From assembly GCA_002397315.1 (NCBI GenBank), contig DHAE01000027.1, positions 1 to 32,729 of the forward strand: 32,729 nucleotides of DNA, written 5' to 3'. A program made the translations under genes and the position numbers. Position 1 is the first letter of the stretch; each line of letters starts with the position of its first letter. Positions 8,423 to 15,810 of this stretch are shown piece after piece. The notes below the pieces were generated by a model that was not told the DNA's origin, searched no databases, and saw only the letters and a list, made by a program, of their open reading frames with translations. The stretch is from Comamonadaceae bacterium UBA4962. GTDB lineage: Bacteria; Pseudomonadota; Gammaproteobacteria; Burkholderiales; Burkholderiaceae_C.

Positions 8423-9270
8423 CGACGAAGACCGCAGAAGAAGTCCGGGAGGGCGTGCGCGACTGGTGGCGCACGTCCATCATCGACATGGCGCCCGGCG
8501 AGATCCGCTACCACGGCTACCCCATCGAGCAGTTGATCGGGCGCGTGGGGTTCGCCCAGATGGCGTGGCTCATGACGCGCGGCGAGCTGCCGGGCGAGGG
8601 CCAGGCGCGGCTGCTGGAGGCGGCGCTCGTTTCCGCGGTGGACCACGGCCCGCAGGCGCCGAGCATCGGCATCGCCCGCATGGCCGCCACCTGCGGCGTG
8701 GGGCTCAACAACGCCATGGCCTCGGCGCTGAACGTGCTCGGCGACGTGCACGGCGGGGCGGGTGAACAGGCCGTGGAGATGTACCTGGACATCGCGGCCC
8801 GCGAGGACGCCGGAGCCGACGCAATCGCCGCGGTGCGCGCCGGTCTCGACGCGGCCATCGAACGCCACGGCAAATTCGTCTCGGGTTTCGGGCACCGTTT
8901 CCATCCCGTCGACCCCAGGGCTCCGCGCCTGCTGGCGCTGGTCGACGAGGCCGCGGCGCAGGGCCACGTGGGCGGCCGCTTCGCACGCATCGCGCGGGCC
9001 GTGGAAAGCGAACTGGCCGAACGCAAGGGCGGGCGGCGCATTCCGATGAACATCGACGGGGCGACCGCCGTCATCTATGCCGAACTGGGATTCCCGCCGC
9101 CGCTGGCGCGCGGGCTGTTCTGCCTGTCGCGCTCGGTCGGCATCCTGGCCCATGCCTGGGAACAGATGCGGCAGGGCGGGCGCAACAAGGGGCCGATCCC
9201 GCGCGAATACATCTGGCGCTACGACGGGCCGCCGCAGCGCGAGGTGCCGGGCGACATCCCCGGGCCCTGA
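8419..9270 (+). CDS. Citryl-CoA lyase-like / citrate synthase-fold protein
   Basis: A 283-residue protein built on the citrate synthase core but far shorter than the 436-residue gltA product in the same window. This length fits the citryl-CoA lyase class (the C-terminal module of ATP-citrate lyase and the CcL enzyme). The catalytic set of the fold is present: His111 in GDVHGG, His159 in GFGHR, and Asp213 in MNIDG. GYPIEQLIGR near residues 33-42 is another citrate-synthase mark. The start overlaps the CoA-transferase stop as ATGA, giving translational coupling. Known members cleave citryl-CoA to acetyl-CoA and oxaloacetate. Here the likely reaction is retro-Claisen cleavage of a citrate-like acyl-CoA made by the upstream enzyme. 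It could instead condense the reverse way. Confidence 0.8.
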   Translation: MTTKTAEEVREGVRDWWRTSIIDMAPGEIRYHGYPIEQLIGRVGFAQMAWLMTRGELPGEGQARLLEAALVSAVDHGPQAPSIGIARMAATCGVGLNNAMASALNVLGDVHGGAGEQAVEMYLDIAAREDAGADAIAAVRAGLDAAIERHGKFVSGFGHRFHPVDPRAPRLLALVDEAAAQGHVGGRFARIARAVESELAERKGGRRIPMNIDGATAVIYAELGFPPPLARGLFCLSRSVGILAHAWEQMRQGGRNKGPIPREYIWRYDGPPQREVPGDIPGP

Positions 9271-9299
9271 CGCGCCGCAGCGTGCTGTCAGGACACTGC

Positions 9300-9315
9300 C
9301 CTGTGCAAGCACAGG
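9300..9315. terminator. Short hairpin between convergent genes
   Basis: CCTGTGC-AA-GCACAGG is a perfect inverted repeat in the 73-bp gap between the lyase gene and the oppositely oriented small membrane protein. No T-run follows on either strand, so use as a terminator is only a possibility. Confidence 0.25.
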
Positions 9316-9343
9316 CGCGTGGTGGCCCGGCGTGCGTCGGACG

Positions 9344-9946
9344 TCAGCGCAGCGGAGAATCCAGGGACCGTTCGGCGGGCTCTGCGAGAGGTGCTGCGGA
9401 GTCCGCGGCCAGCGCGGCGCCGACGCCTTCCGCCGGCCGCACCACCGCTGCCGCCGCCAGGGACGCGCGCTCGCGCGCCGTGCGCCGCCGATCGATGAAC
9501 CAGGCCATGAACGGCAGCAACAGCAGCGACCCCGGCACCGCCCAGATCAGGAGGTAGGGACTCACCGAAGACGCCGAGCGCATCACGCCGCGCAGGCGCT
9601 CGCGCTCCTCGGCGCTCCAGCGGCCCTGGCGGCGCTGGCGCAGCAGCCACATGACGGAGCCGCGCATGGTGGCGAGCTCCTTGCGGAAACGGCTCTGCTC
9701 GCGCTGGTTGCCTGCGAGAAAGGCGCAGAACCACTCGGGTGTCCAGTCGCCCCGGCCCCATCGGCGCGTGGCGGCGCACCAACCCGTGGCAGCGACCGCG
9801 GCCGCACCCGCCGATGCCGCAGCGGCGGCGGCACCGGATTCGCCGGACGCGGCACCACCCGGCATCACGACCACCACCGCCGCGGCCTGCGGCGGGAGCG
9901 CGGGCGGCAGCGTTTCTGCAGCGGTGACGGAAGAGGGCGGAGGCAT
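9344..9946 (-). CDS. Small membrane protein of unknown role, weakly LETM1-like
   Basis: I do not recognise this 200-residue protein with certainty. The first 60 residues are Ala/Pro-rich and probably disordered. A charged stretch follows (ATRRWGRGDWTPEWFCAFL, then GRWSAEERERLRGVMRSA), and then one strong hydrophobic segment, SVSPYLLIWAVPGSLLLLPF, with a basic stop. The order of a charged helix and a Pro-flanked hydrophobic helix with PG and LLLP resembles bacterial proteins labelled LETM1-like, but the match is by eye. The ATG at 9946 is preferred over the far upstream in-frame starts because the added residues look like untranslated sequence. It is divergent from the SOS-box radical SAM gene, and their start codons are 173 bases apart. 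Confidence 0.6.
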   Translation of the reverse strand: MPPPSSVTAAETLPPALPPQAAAVVVVMPGGAASGESGAAAAAASAGAAAVAATGWCAATRRWGRGDWTPEWFCAFLAGNQREQSRFRKELATMRGSVMWLLRQRRQGRWSAEERERLRGVMRSASSVSPYLLIWAVPGSLLLLPFMAWFIDRRRTARERASLAAAAVVRPAEGVGAALAADSAAPLAEPAERSLDSPLR

Positions 9947-10058
9947 GGTCGGTTCTCTGAAAAGGGGTGGACAGGGCAGGCGACACGGGAGCAGCTCACG
10001 ACCCTGCGCCATGCGGCGCGGGCCATTACCACACTGTGCCACGGAGCGAAATCTCCTG

Positions 10059-10089
10059 TTGCACGCAGTGTATCCGATGGCTGTATATT
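10059..10089 (+). promoter_or_regulatory. Possible sigma-70 promoter of the radical SAM gene
   Basis: TTGCAC at 10059-10064 could be the -35 box and TATATT at 10084-10089 the -10. The spacer of 19 bases is long; GTATAT at 10083 would give 18. The -10 candidates lie inside the LexA box, so a bound repressor would block them. Confidence 0.4.
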
Positions 10090-10096
10090 CATACAG
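10081..10096. promoter_or_regulatory. LexA box (SOS operator)
   Basis: CTGTATATTCATACAG matches the proteobacterial LexA consensus CTGT-N8-ACAG in every fixed position, with an AT-rich centre close to the ideal alternating TA. It lies 24 bases upstream of the GTG start of the radical SAM gene and overlaps its probable -10. It also lies 135 bases upstream of the divergent membrane-protein gene. LexA control is inferred from the site alone. Confidence 0.8.
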
Positions 10097-10119
10097 TCAC
10101 AAAGCGACGGAGTTGACCG

Positions 10120-11250
10120 GTGAGCGAAGAAGTCCATGTCCCGCTGCAGGCCATCAAGGGCCGCGGCACGGCGGCGCGCACGCCGCACCGGTTCATGCGC
10201 GACGTGCGCGGCGCCTTCGACGACGGCTGGGGCGGCCCGTCGGCCCAGGGAGGCGATGGCGGCGATGCGGACGTGCCTGCGCCGCCTTCCACCCAGGTCA
10301 TCCTGGAAACCGCACGCAGTGCGATCTGCGCCAACGATTCGCCCGACATCTTCTTCGACCATTCCGTCAATCCCTACCGGGGTTGCGAGCACGGCTGCGT
10401 CTACTGCTACGCACGGCCCACGCACAGCTACCTCAACCTGTCGCCAGGGCTGGACTTCGAGACGCGCATCATCGCCAAGCACAACATCGCCAGCGTGCTG
10501 CGCGACGAGCTGGCGCGCCCCGGCCACGTGCCGCACCTGCTCAACGTCGGCTCGGCCACCGACTGCTACCAGCCCGTCGAGCGCGAACTCGGCCTGACGC
10601 GCGCGGTGATCGAAGTGCTGCGCGACGTACGTCACCCGCTCTCGCTCATCACCAAATCGAGCGGCGTGGAGCGCGACATCGACCTGCTCGCCCCGCTCGC
10701 GCGGGACCGGCTGGCCGCCGTCTACGTCACCATCACCACGCTCGATCCGGCGCTGGCGCGCCGGCTCGAGCCGCGCGCCGCCGCCCCGCACCGCCGCCTG
10801 CGCACCATCCGCACGCTGGTGGAGGCAGGCATTCCGGTGGGCGTGAGCGTGGCGCCGCAGATCCCGTTCATCACCGAAGACATGGAGCAGGTGCTGGAGG
10901 CCGCGCGCGATGCCGGTGCCACCTCGGCCTTCTACACCGCCATCCGCCTGCCGTGGGAGCTGGACGGCCTGATGCGCGAGTGGCTCGGCCTGCACTACCC
11001 GCAGCGCGCCGAACGCGTCATGGCGCGCATCCAGGACCTGCACGGCCTGGATGCGGAAGCCCGTGCCGCCGGCCGCAGCTACGACAGCCGCTTCGGCTCG
11101 CGTATGAAGGGATCGGGCCTCTGGGCCGACTTGCTGCGCCAGCGGTTCAGGGCGGCGTGCCGGCGCCTGGGGCTGAACCGCGAGCGCATCGAGCTGGACA
11201 TGTCGCAGTACCGGCCGGGGCTGGCGCGGGGGCAGGGGAGCCTGTTCTGA
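10120..11250 (+). CDS. PA0069-family radical SAM protein, SOS-box controlled
   Basis: A 376-residue radical SAM enzyme of the PA0069/Rv2578c group, distantly related to spore photoproduct lyase. The cluster motif is GCEHGCVYCYA, with Cys89, Cys93 and Cys96 holding a [4Fe-4S] cluster that cleaves S-adenosylmethionine. The flanking SVNPYRGCEH and YARPTH residues are typical of the group. Other conserved pieces are NVGSATDCYQPVE near 147 and ITKSSGVERDIDLL near 178. The start is GTG at 10120, with CGGAG nine bases before it; the next in-frame ATG would remove conserved N-terminal sequence. No substrate is established for this family. The LexA box and the kinship to spore photoproduct lyase point to DNA damage, but that is inference. 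Confidence 0.88.
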   Translation: MSEEVHVPLQAIKGRGTAARTPHRFMRDVRGAFDDGWGGPSAQGGDGGDADVPAPPSTQVILETARSAICANDSPDIFFDHSVNPYRGCEHGCVYCYARPTHSYLNLSPGLDFETRIIAKHNIASVLRDELARPGHVPHLLNVGSATDCYQPVERELGLTRAVIEVLRDVRHPLSLITKSSGVERDIDLLAPLARDRLAAVYVTITTLDPALARRLEPRAAAPHRRLRTIRTLVEAGIPVGVSVAPQIPFITEDMEQVLEAARDAGATSAFYTAIRLPWELDGLMREWLGLHYPQRAERVMARIQDLHGLDAEARAAGRSYDSRFGSRMKGSGLWADLLRQRFRAACRRLGLNRERIELDMSQYRPGLARGQGSLF

Positions 11251-11652
11251 CCGGGGCCTTCACGCGTCCTGCCTGCGCAGGGCTTTCGCCGACGTCTTGC
11301 CGATGCGTGGCTGTGGCGTGGGGCGGGGTTGCGGGGCATGCGCAGAGGCTTCCATGGGCGGGCATGGTGCTTTGCCCGCCCGCAGGAAAGACAGCAGACC
11401 CGCGGCGCGTGCGCGGCCGCCCGGTGGCCTGCGTGGAGCGGACGAAGCCGGTCCCGGCTGGACGTGGTCCGGTGTGGTGGGATGGGAGATGAGGCAACCG
11501 AAAAGGGATGGCATGGGAGGCGATGGAGGAAGGTCACGCTCGCCGGAATGGCGGGTGGCTTGCATGTTGCGGGCGCGCCGCCCCGGGCGGACCGGGCCCT
11601 GCGAAGCGATGCGCCTCCCGGTGAAGCGGCTTGCAGGGCCGGCCAGGATCCG
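11251..11652. other. 402-bp stretch without a convincing gene
   Basis: This lies between the radical SAM stop and the kinase remnant. Open frames exist on both strands (the longest on minus, 11260-11565, 101 codons) but all are Arg/Pro/Ala-rich, have no recognisable domain and no good ribosome site, as expected by chance at this GC. The one clear structure is a hairpin at 11356-11381. Next to a broken gene, the region may be decaying former coding sequence. Confidence 0.5.
11356..11381. terminator. Strong GC hairpin, possible two-way terminator
   Basis: GGGCGGGC (11356-11363) and GCCCGCCC (11374-11381) form a perfect 8-bp stem around a 10-base loop. It lies 106 bases past the radical SAM stop and between convergent genes. 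It lacks a T-run, so its use as an intrinsic terminator is uncertain. Confidence 0.3.
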
Positions 11653-11919
11653 TCAGCGCTGCGTCGCCACCCGCCGCACCGCCTCGCTCACCGCCTCCAG
11701 ATCCACCGGCTTCACGAAATACCCGCAGAAGCCCGCCTCGCGGCCGTGGGCGATGTCGTCCGGCTGGCCCCACCCCGTGAGGGCGATGAGCTTGACGGCA
11801 GGGCGGGCGCGGGCCATGTGCCGCGCGAGCGCATAGCCGTCCATGCCGGGCATGCCCAGGCCCTGGCCGCGCCCCGGGCTGCGCGCCTCGACATCGCCGC
11901 CGTGCAGCCGCGCCAGCAG
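11653..11919 (-). pseudogene. Remnant of a hybrid histidine kinase (ATPase tail joined to broken receiver)
   Basis: Reading the minus strand from 11919, one open frame gives LLARLHGGDVEARSPGRGQG, which looks like the last part of a histidine-kinase ATPase domain (the usual form is LV-x-LHGG-x-VEA-x-S-x-G-x-G). It passes directly into MPGMDGYALARHMA and then into ALTGWGQ and a VKPVD segment, the second half of a response-regulator receiver. The sequence that should lie between is missing: the end of the ATPase and the first half of the receiver. The fragment ends in a proper stop at 11653. It begins 55 bases downstream of the chemoreceptor stop and has no start signal. I read it as the scar of a large internal deletion plus 5' loss. 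Confidence 0.6.
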
Positions 11920-11974
11920 CGGACCTCGGCCGCGAGCGCCGGGCGGATGGGGTGCGGCAACTCCCGCCCTCGCG

Positions 11975-13588
11975 TCAGGCCGTGAGGCGCCGCAGGCCGC
12001 CCGGCAGCGGTGGGGTCGGTGCTCCCATGGGTTGTTCGTCCTGCAGCTGGAACACGGCCAGCGCCTCGCGCAGCACCGACACCTGCGATGCCATGGCGGA
12101 GGTCGCCGCGCTGGCTTCTTCCACCATGGCGGCGTTCTGCTGGGTCATCTCGTCCATCTGCGTCACGGCGCGGTTCACCTCTTCGATGCCCGCGGTCTGC
12201 TGGGCGTTGGCGGCAGCGATGCCTTCCATGAGGCCGGAGATGCGGTGCACCGATTCCACCACCTCGCCCATGGTGCGGCCGGCCTGCTCGACGAGCTGCG
12301 ATCCGCTCTGCACCTTGTTGACCGATTCGCTGATGAGGGTCTTGATCTCCTTGGCGGCTTCGGCGCTGCGCTGCGCCAGGCTGCGCACCTCGCCGGCCAC
12401 GACCGCGAAGCCGCGGCCCTGTTCGCCGGCCCGGGCGGCTTCCACCGCCGCATTCAGCGCCAGGATGTTGGTCTGGAAGGCGATGCCGTCGATCACGCCG
12501 ATGATGTCGCCGATCTTGCGCGAGCTGGCGTTGATGGCGCGCATGCTCTCCACCACCTGCTGCACCGCTTCCCCGCCCTGGGCCGCCGTCTGCGCCGTGG
12601 CGGACACGTACTGGGCCGCCTGGCGGGCATTGTCGGCGTTCTGGCGCACCGTGGCCGTGAGTTCCTCCATGCTGGAGGCGGTCTGCTGCAGCGACGATGC
12701 CTGCTGCTCCGTGCGGCGCGACAGATCGGCGTTGCCCTGGGAGATTTCGGCGGCCGCATGGTCGATGGTGCCCGTGGCCTGCTGGATGCGCTGCAGGATG
12801 GCGCCCAGCCGGTCGCGCATGAAGCCGATCGCGTGCATCAGGCTGCGGTCGTCGCCGGGGCGCAGCGCGATGCGCGCCTGCAGGTCGCCTTCGGCCATGC
12901 GCAGTGCGGCCTGCGCGGCGGCGCCGGGCTCGCCGCCCACCGAGCGCTCGATGTCGCGCACCACGAAGCCCGCGAACACCGACAGCGCCAGGCCCAGCAG
13001 CGCGAGCAGGCCGATGGCGCGGTAGAGCGTGTTGCGGAAGGTCTGCTCGATGTCGTCGACGTAGTCGCCGGCCACCAGGTCCCAGTTCCAGGGCTTGAAG
13101 CGCACGGCATAGCCCAGCTTGGGGCTGGGTGCGTCGCTGCCCGGACGCGGCCACCAGTATTCGAGGAAGCCGCGTCCCTGCGCGGAGCTGCCGGTGGCCG
13201 CGATGTTCACGTAGAGCGGCGTGCCCTTGGCGTCCTTGAACGACAACATGTTCTTGCCGTTGAGTTCCGGCTTGATCGGGTGCATGACGAGCACCGAATC
13301 GGCGCCGATGATCGTGACGTAGCCGTCCTTGCCGTAGCGCTGGGCCGCCACGCGCTCCATCGCGCTGCGGCGCGCCTCCTCCTGGGTGATCTTGCCGGCC
13401 TGGGCCTGCTTCTCGTAGTCGCCGAGCACCGACAGCGCCATGTCGGTGATATCGGCCAGCGCCGTCTGGCGTGCCTCGTACTGCAGCGTGCGTGCCTGCC
13501 ATGCGTTCGCGACGGTGAGGACGAGCAGGCCCAGCAATGCCAGGACCAGGGGCAGCCAGAGCTTCTGACGAAGGGTGAGTTTTTTCAT
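11975..13588 (-). CDS. Methyl-accepting chemotaxis protein with single Cache sensor
   Basis: A 537-residue chemoreceptor. From the MKKLTLRQKL start: transmembrane helix 1 at about 10-29; a periplasmic single-Cache sensor at about 33-188, including DGYVTIIGADSVLVMHP; transmembrane helix 2 at about 191-210; a HAMP domain to about 263; and a long coiled-coil signalling domain. The signalling tip lies around 363-415 and contains IAFQTNILALNAAVEAARAGE and RSLAQRSAEAAKEI. Such receptors control the CheA kinase. Single-Cache domains of this type often bind small carboxylates, but the ligand cannot be read here. There is no C-terminal CheR/CheB pentapeptide; it ends GLRRLTA. The open frame extends 60 codons upstream, but those residues look non-coding and MKKL starts a normal membrane anchor. 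No che genes are nearby. Confidence 0.92.
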   Translation of the reverse strand: MKKLTLRQKLWLPLVLALLGLLVLTVANAWQARTLQYEARQTALADITDMALSVLGDYEKQAQAGKITQEEARRSAMERVAAQRYGKDGYVTIIGADSVLVMHPIKPELNGKNMLSFKDAKGTPLYVNIAATGSSAQGRGFLEYWWPRPGSDAPSPKLGYAVRFKPWNWDLVAGDYVDDIEQTFRNTLYRAIGLLALLGLALSVFAGFVVRDIERSVGGEPGAAAQAALRMAEGDLQARIALRPGDDRSLMHAIGFMRDRLGAILQRIQQATGTIDHAAAEISQGNADLSRRTEQQASSLQQTASSMEELTATVRQNADNARQAAQYVSATAQTAAQGGEAVQQVVESMRAINASSRKIGDIIGVIDGIAFQTNILALNAAVEAARAGEQGRGFAVVAGEVRSLAQRSAEAAKEIKTLISESVNKVQSGSQLVEQAGRTMGEVVESVHRISGLMEGIAAANAQQTAGIEEVNRAVTQMDEMTQQNAAMVEEASAATSAMASQVSVLREALAVFQLQDEQPMGAPTPPLPGGLRRLTA

Positions 13589-13874
13589 GGAGATTGCGTA
13601 GAACGACACCGGGGACCGCGGCGGCGCCGTCCAGGCACCGCGAGGAACCGCCATGGTGGCGCGCCGGCACCTCGCCGTGTGACGTAACAAGGTGTTTTCC
13701 GCAGCGAGAAACTCGGCAGGACGCGATCGGCTTGGCCGCGAACCGATTCCGACGGTTTCCTGCAACACTTCGCCGCCATCGGAGCGCTGCAGCGCTCCTC
13801 GGCAGAACCCGCCCCGGCCCGCGATACGGCCCCGACCCGGACGGGCCGCCGCCGTGGCAGGGGGCAGGTCGGCC

Positions 13875-15596
13875 TCAGCCCTGCGCGGTCTGCCGGCAGG
13901 CCGCGTACATGTCCTGCGCGGCTTCGTACACGCCCGTGCGCACGTCCATCAGGCCGAGCACCGAATGGAAGTAGTTGTCGTGCGTGAGGTGCCGGCTGCG
14001 CAGGTCCTTCTGCAGGCAGGCGGTGGCGATGCCGGTGCGCTGCTGCATCGCCGGAGACAGCCAGGTGATCCAGGGCACGTGCTTCTGCACGTCGGGCGCG
14101 ATCGCATAGGGCATGCCGTGCAGGTAGATGCCGCCCTCGCCCAGCGATTCGCCGTGGTCCGCCAGATAGACCATCGCGGTCTGGGCGCTGCCGGCGCGGG
14201 CCTCCAGCCAGCGGATGGTGCTGTTCAGGAAGTGGTCGGTGGAGACGATGCTGTTGTCGTAGGCGTTCACCACCTGCTCGCGCGTGCACTCCTGCAGGGC
14301 GGAGGTCAGGCACTCGGGCTGGAACTTCTTCTGCGAAGGCAGGGAGCGCCTGGTATAGGCCGGGCCGTGGCTGCCCATCTGGTGCAGCACCACCACCACG
14401 CCGCGCGCGCGCTGGTCTGCGGGCAGGGCGGCGATGCGCTCGTCCAGGCCCTGCAGCATCACGTCGTCCAGGCATTCCTTGCCGTCGGCGCACCATTGCT
14501 GATCGGTCGGGTGGGCCGACGTGCTCACCGTGGGAACGCGGTCGCACACGCCCTTGCAGCCGGACTGGTTGTCCACCCAGAGCACGGCGAGGCCCGCGTG
14601 CTGCAGCACGTCCATCAGGCTTTCATAGTCCGCCGGCCGCTTCTCGTAGGCCTGCCGCCCCAGATGCGAATACATGCACGGCACCGAGGCGGCGGTGCTG
14701 GTGCCGCAGGACCAGGCATCGGTGGCGCTGGCGATGTCCTGGCGCGCCGACAGCTCCGGCGTGGTGTCGCGCGCATAGCCGTTCAGCCCGAAATTGCCGC
14801 TGCGGCCGGTCTCTCCCAGCACCAGCACCAGCAGCGGCGGTTTCGCCTGGCCCTGGTAGCTGGCGCCCAGGTGGGCGTCGCGCCCCAGCGGCTGCAGCGG
14901 GCCGCGGTCGTGCCGCAGCGGTTTGGCTGCGAGGCTGCCGACGGCGTAGATGCTGTTGAGCGGGTTGATCAGGTAGCGCATGCGCGTGTGGTTGCGCATC
15001 GTGGACGAGAAATCCTGGAACACGGCCAGGATGCACACCGCCGCCACGGCGAACGCACCCAGCGCGAAGGCGCCCTGGTGGACCGCGCGACGGCGCCAGC
15101 CCAGGGGCCGTACGCGGGCGCGTGCCAGCCAGACGAGCGGCGGGCCGGCCATGGCGAGCAGCGCCAGCGGCATCTTCCAGGTGAACAGGTCGGCGGCCTC
15201 GCGCGCGTCGGTCTGGACGACGTTGGTGAGCATGCCCGGATCGATCGCGATGCCATAGGTGCCGATGAAGTAGGCCCCTGCCGCCGCCGCGAGGATCGCG
15301 ACCGAGATCACGGGCTTGAGCGCATGCCCCCAGGCGAGGAGCGCCAGCACGCCGGCCGTGGCGAACGACACCGCGGACAGGAAGGCCAGCAGGAAGACTC
15401 CGCCCCGCAGCGTGTAGGCGCCGGAGAGCTGCAGCACCGCGTGCCAGAGCGGGAGGTTGCACACCGTGCCCATCCACAGGCAGGCGAGCACCAGCACGGT
15501 CATCGGGTGCAGGCCTGTGGCGGGGGACGAAGGCCGCGCGGCGATGGCGGTGCGCGGCGGGAAGATGCGGGACGGGAACGCGGAAGACAGGAGCAT
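13875..15596 (-). CDS. eptA: EptA/MCR-like phosphoethanolamine transferase
   Basis: A 573-residue inner-membrane enzyme that moves phosphoethanolamine from phosphatidylethanolamine to lipid A, lowering surface charge and affinity for cationic peptides such as polymyxin. The first 200 residues hold about five membrane helices; the rest is a periplasmic sulfatase-fold domain. The metal and catalytic residues of EptA/MCR are present: Glu262 in GETGR, nucleophile Thr299 in SCGTSTA, Asp480-His481 in DHGESLGE, and His493 in YLHGMPY. Cysteines in SCGT, SVPCM, SGCKGVCD and the WCADGKEC pair fit the usual disulfides. The ATG at 15596 lacks a good ribosome site; an ATG at 15503 is possible but would shorten the N-terminal segment before helix 1. 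A PmrA-like box lies just upstream. No two-component genes adjoin. Confidence 0.9.
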   Translation of the reverse strand: MLLSSAFPSRIFPPRTAIAARPSSPATGLHPMTVLVLACLWMGTVCNLPLWHAVLQLSGAYTLRGGVFLLAFLSAVSFATAGVLALLAWGHALKPVISVAILAAAAGAYFIGTYGIAIDPGMLTNVVQTDAREAADLFTWKMPLALLAMAGPPLVWLARARVRPLGWRRRAVHQGAFALGAFAVAAVCILAVFQDFSSTMRNHTRMRYLINPLNSIYAVGSLAAKPLRHDRGPLQPLGRDAHLGASYQGQAKPPLLVLVLGETGRSGNFGLNGYARDTTPELSARQDIASATDAWSCGTSTAASVPCMYSHLGRQAYEKRPADYESLMDVLQHAGLAVLWVDNQSGCKGVCDRVPTVSTSAHPTDQQWCADGKECLDDVMLQGLDERIAALPADQRARGVVVVLHQMGSHGPAYTRRSLPSQKKFQPECLTSALQECTREQVVNAYDNSIVSTDHFLNSTIRWLEARAGSAQTAMVYLADHGESLGEGGIYLHGMPYAIAPDVQKHVPWITWLSPAMQQRTGIATACLQKDLRSRHLTHDNYFHSVLGLMDVRTGVYEAAQDMYAACRQTAQG

Positions 15597-15619
15597 GGCC
15601 GGCAGTGTGGAAAAACCGG

Positions 15620-15636
15620 CTTAAGGCAGCATTAAC
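15620..15636 (-). promoter_or_regulatory. PmrA/BasR-like box upstream of eptA
   Basis: On the minus strand this reads GTTAAT-GCTGC-CTTAAG. The PmrA (BasR) consensus is two YTTAAK half-sites five bases apart, and 11 of 12 fixed positions agree. It is an AT island in GC-rich sequence, 23 bases upstream of the annotated eptA ATG, so transcription could start very near that codon. Binding by a PmrA-type regulator is inferred. Confidence 0.5.
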
Positions 15637-15810
15637 GGGGGCGGTCCCCGGGGGGCGCCCGCCGTCGGTCGGCTCGACCATATCCGTTCTCCCGCGGCCG
15701 AGCCAGGGGAGATGTCCTTACTGTCGCGTTGCAGCGACGCCCGCGCGTCCGGCGTCGGGCGCGAGGCCGCGTGCCGGGCGCGGGGCCGCCTGCCGGGCGC
15801 GGCCCTCCGC

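Noticed and set aside
11260..11565. A 101-codon minus-strand open frame in the gene-free stretch
   Set aside because: Pro/Arg/Ala-rich, no domain, no ribosome site and no coupling to a neighbour; more likely chance.
11712..13670. A long minus-strand frame overlapping the chemoreceptor
   Set aside because: Frame-shifted shadow of the chemoreceptor, which has a complete and recognisable domain order in the other frame.
13700..13760. Possible flagellar sigma-28 promoter for the chemoreceptor (a GCCGATCG block on the minus strand)
   Set aside because: The -35 TAAA part is absent at the needed distance and the -10 is incomplete.
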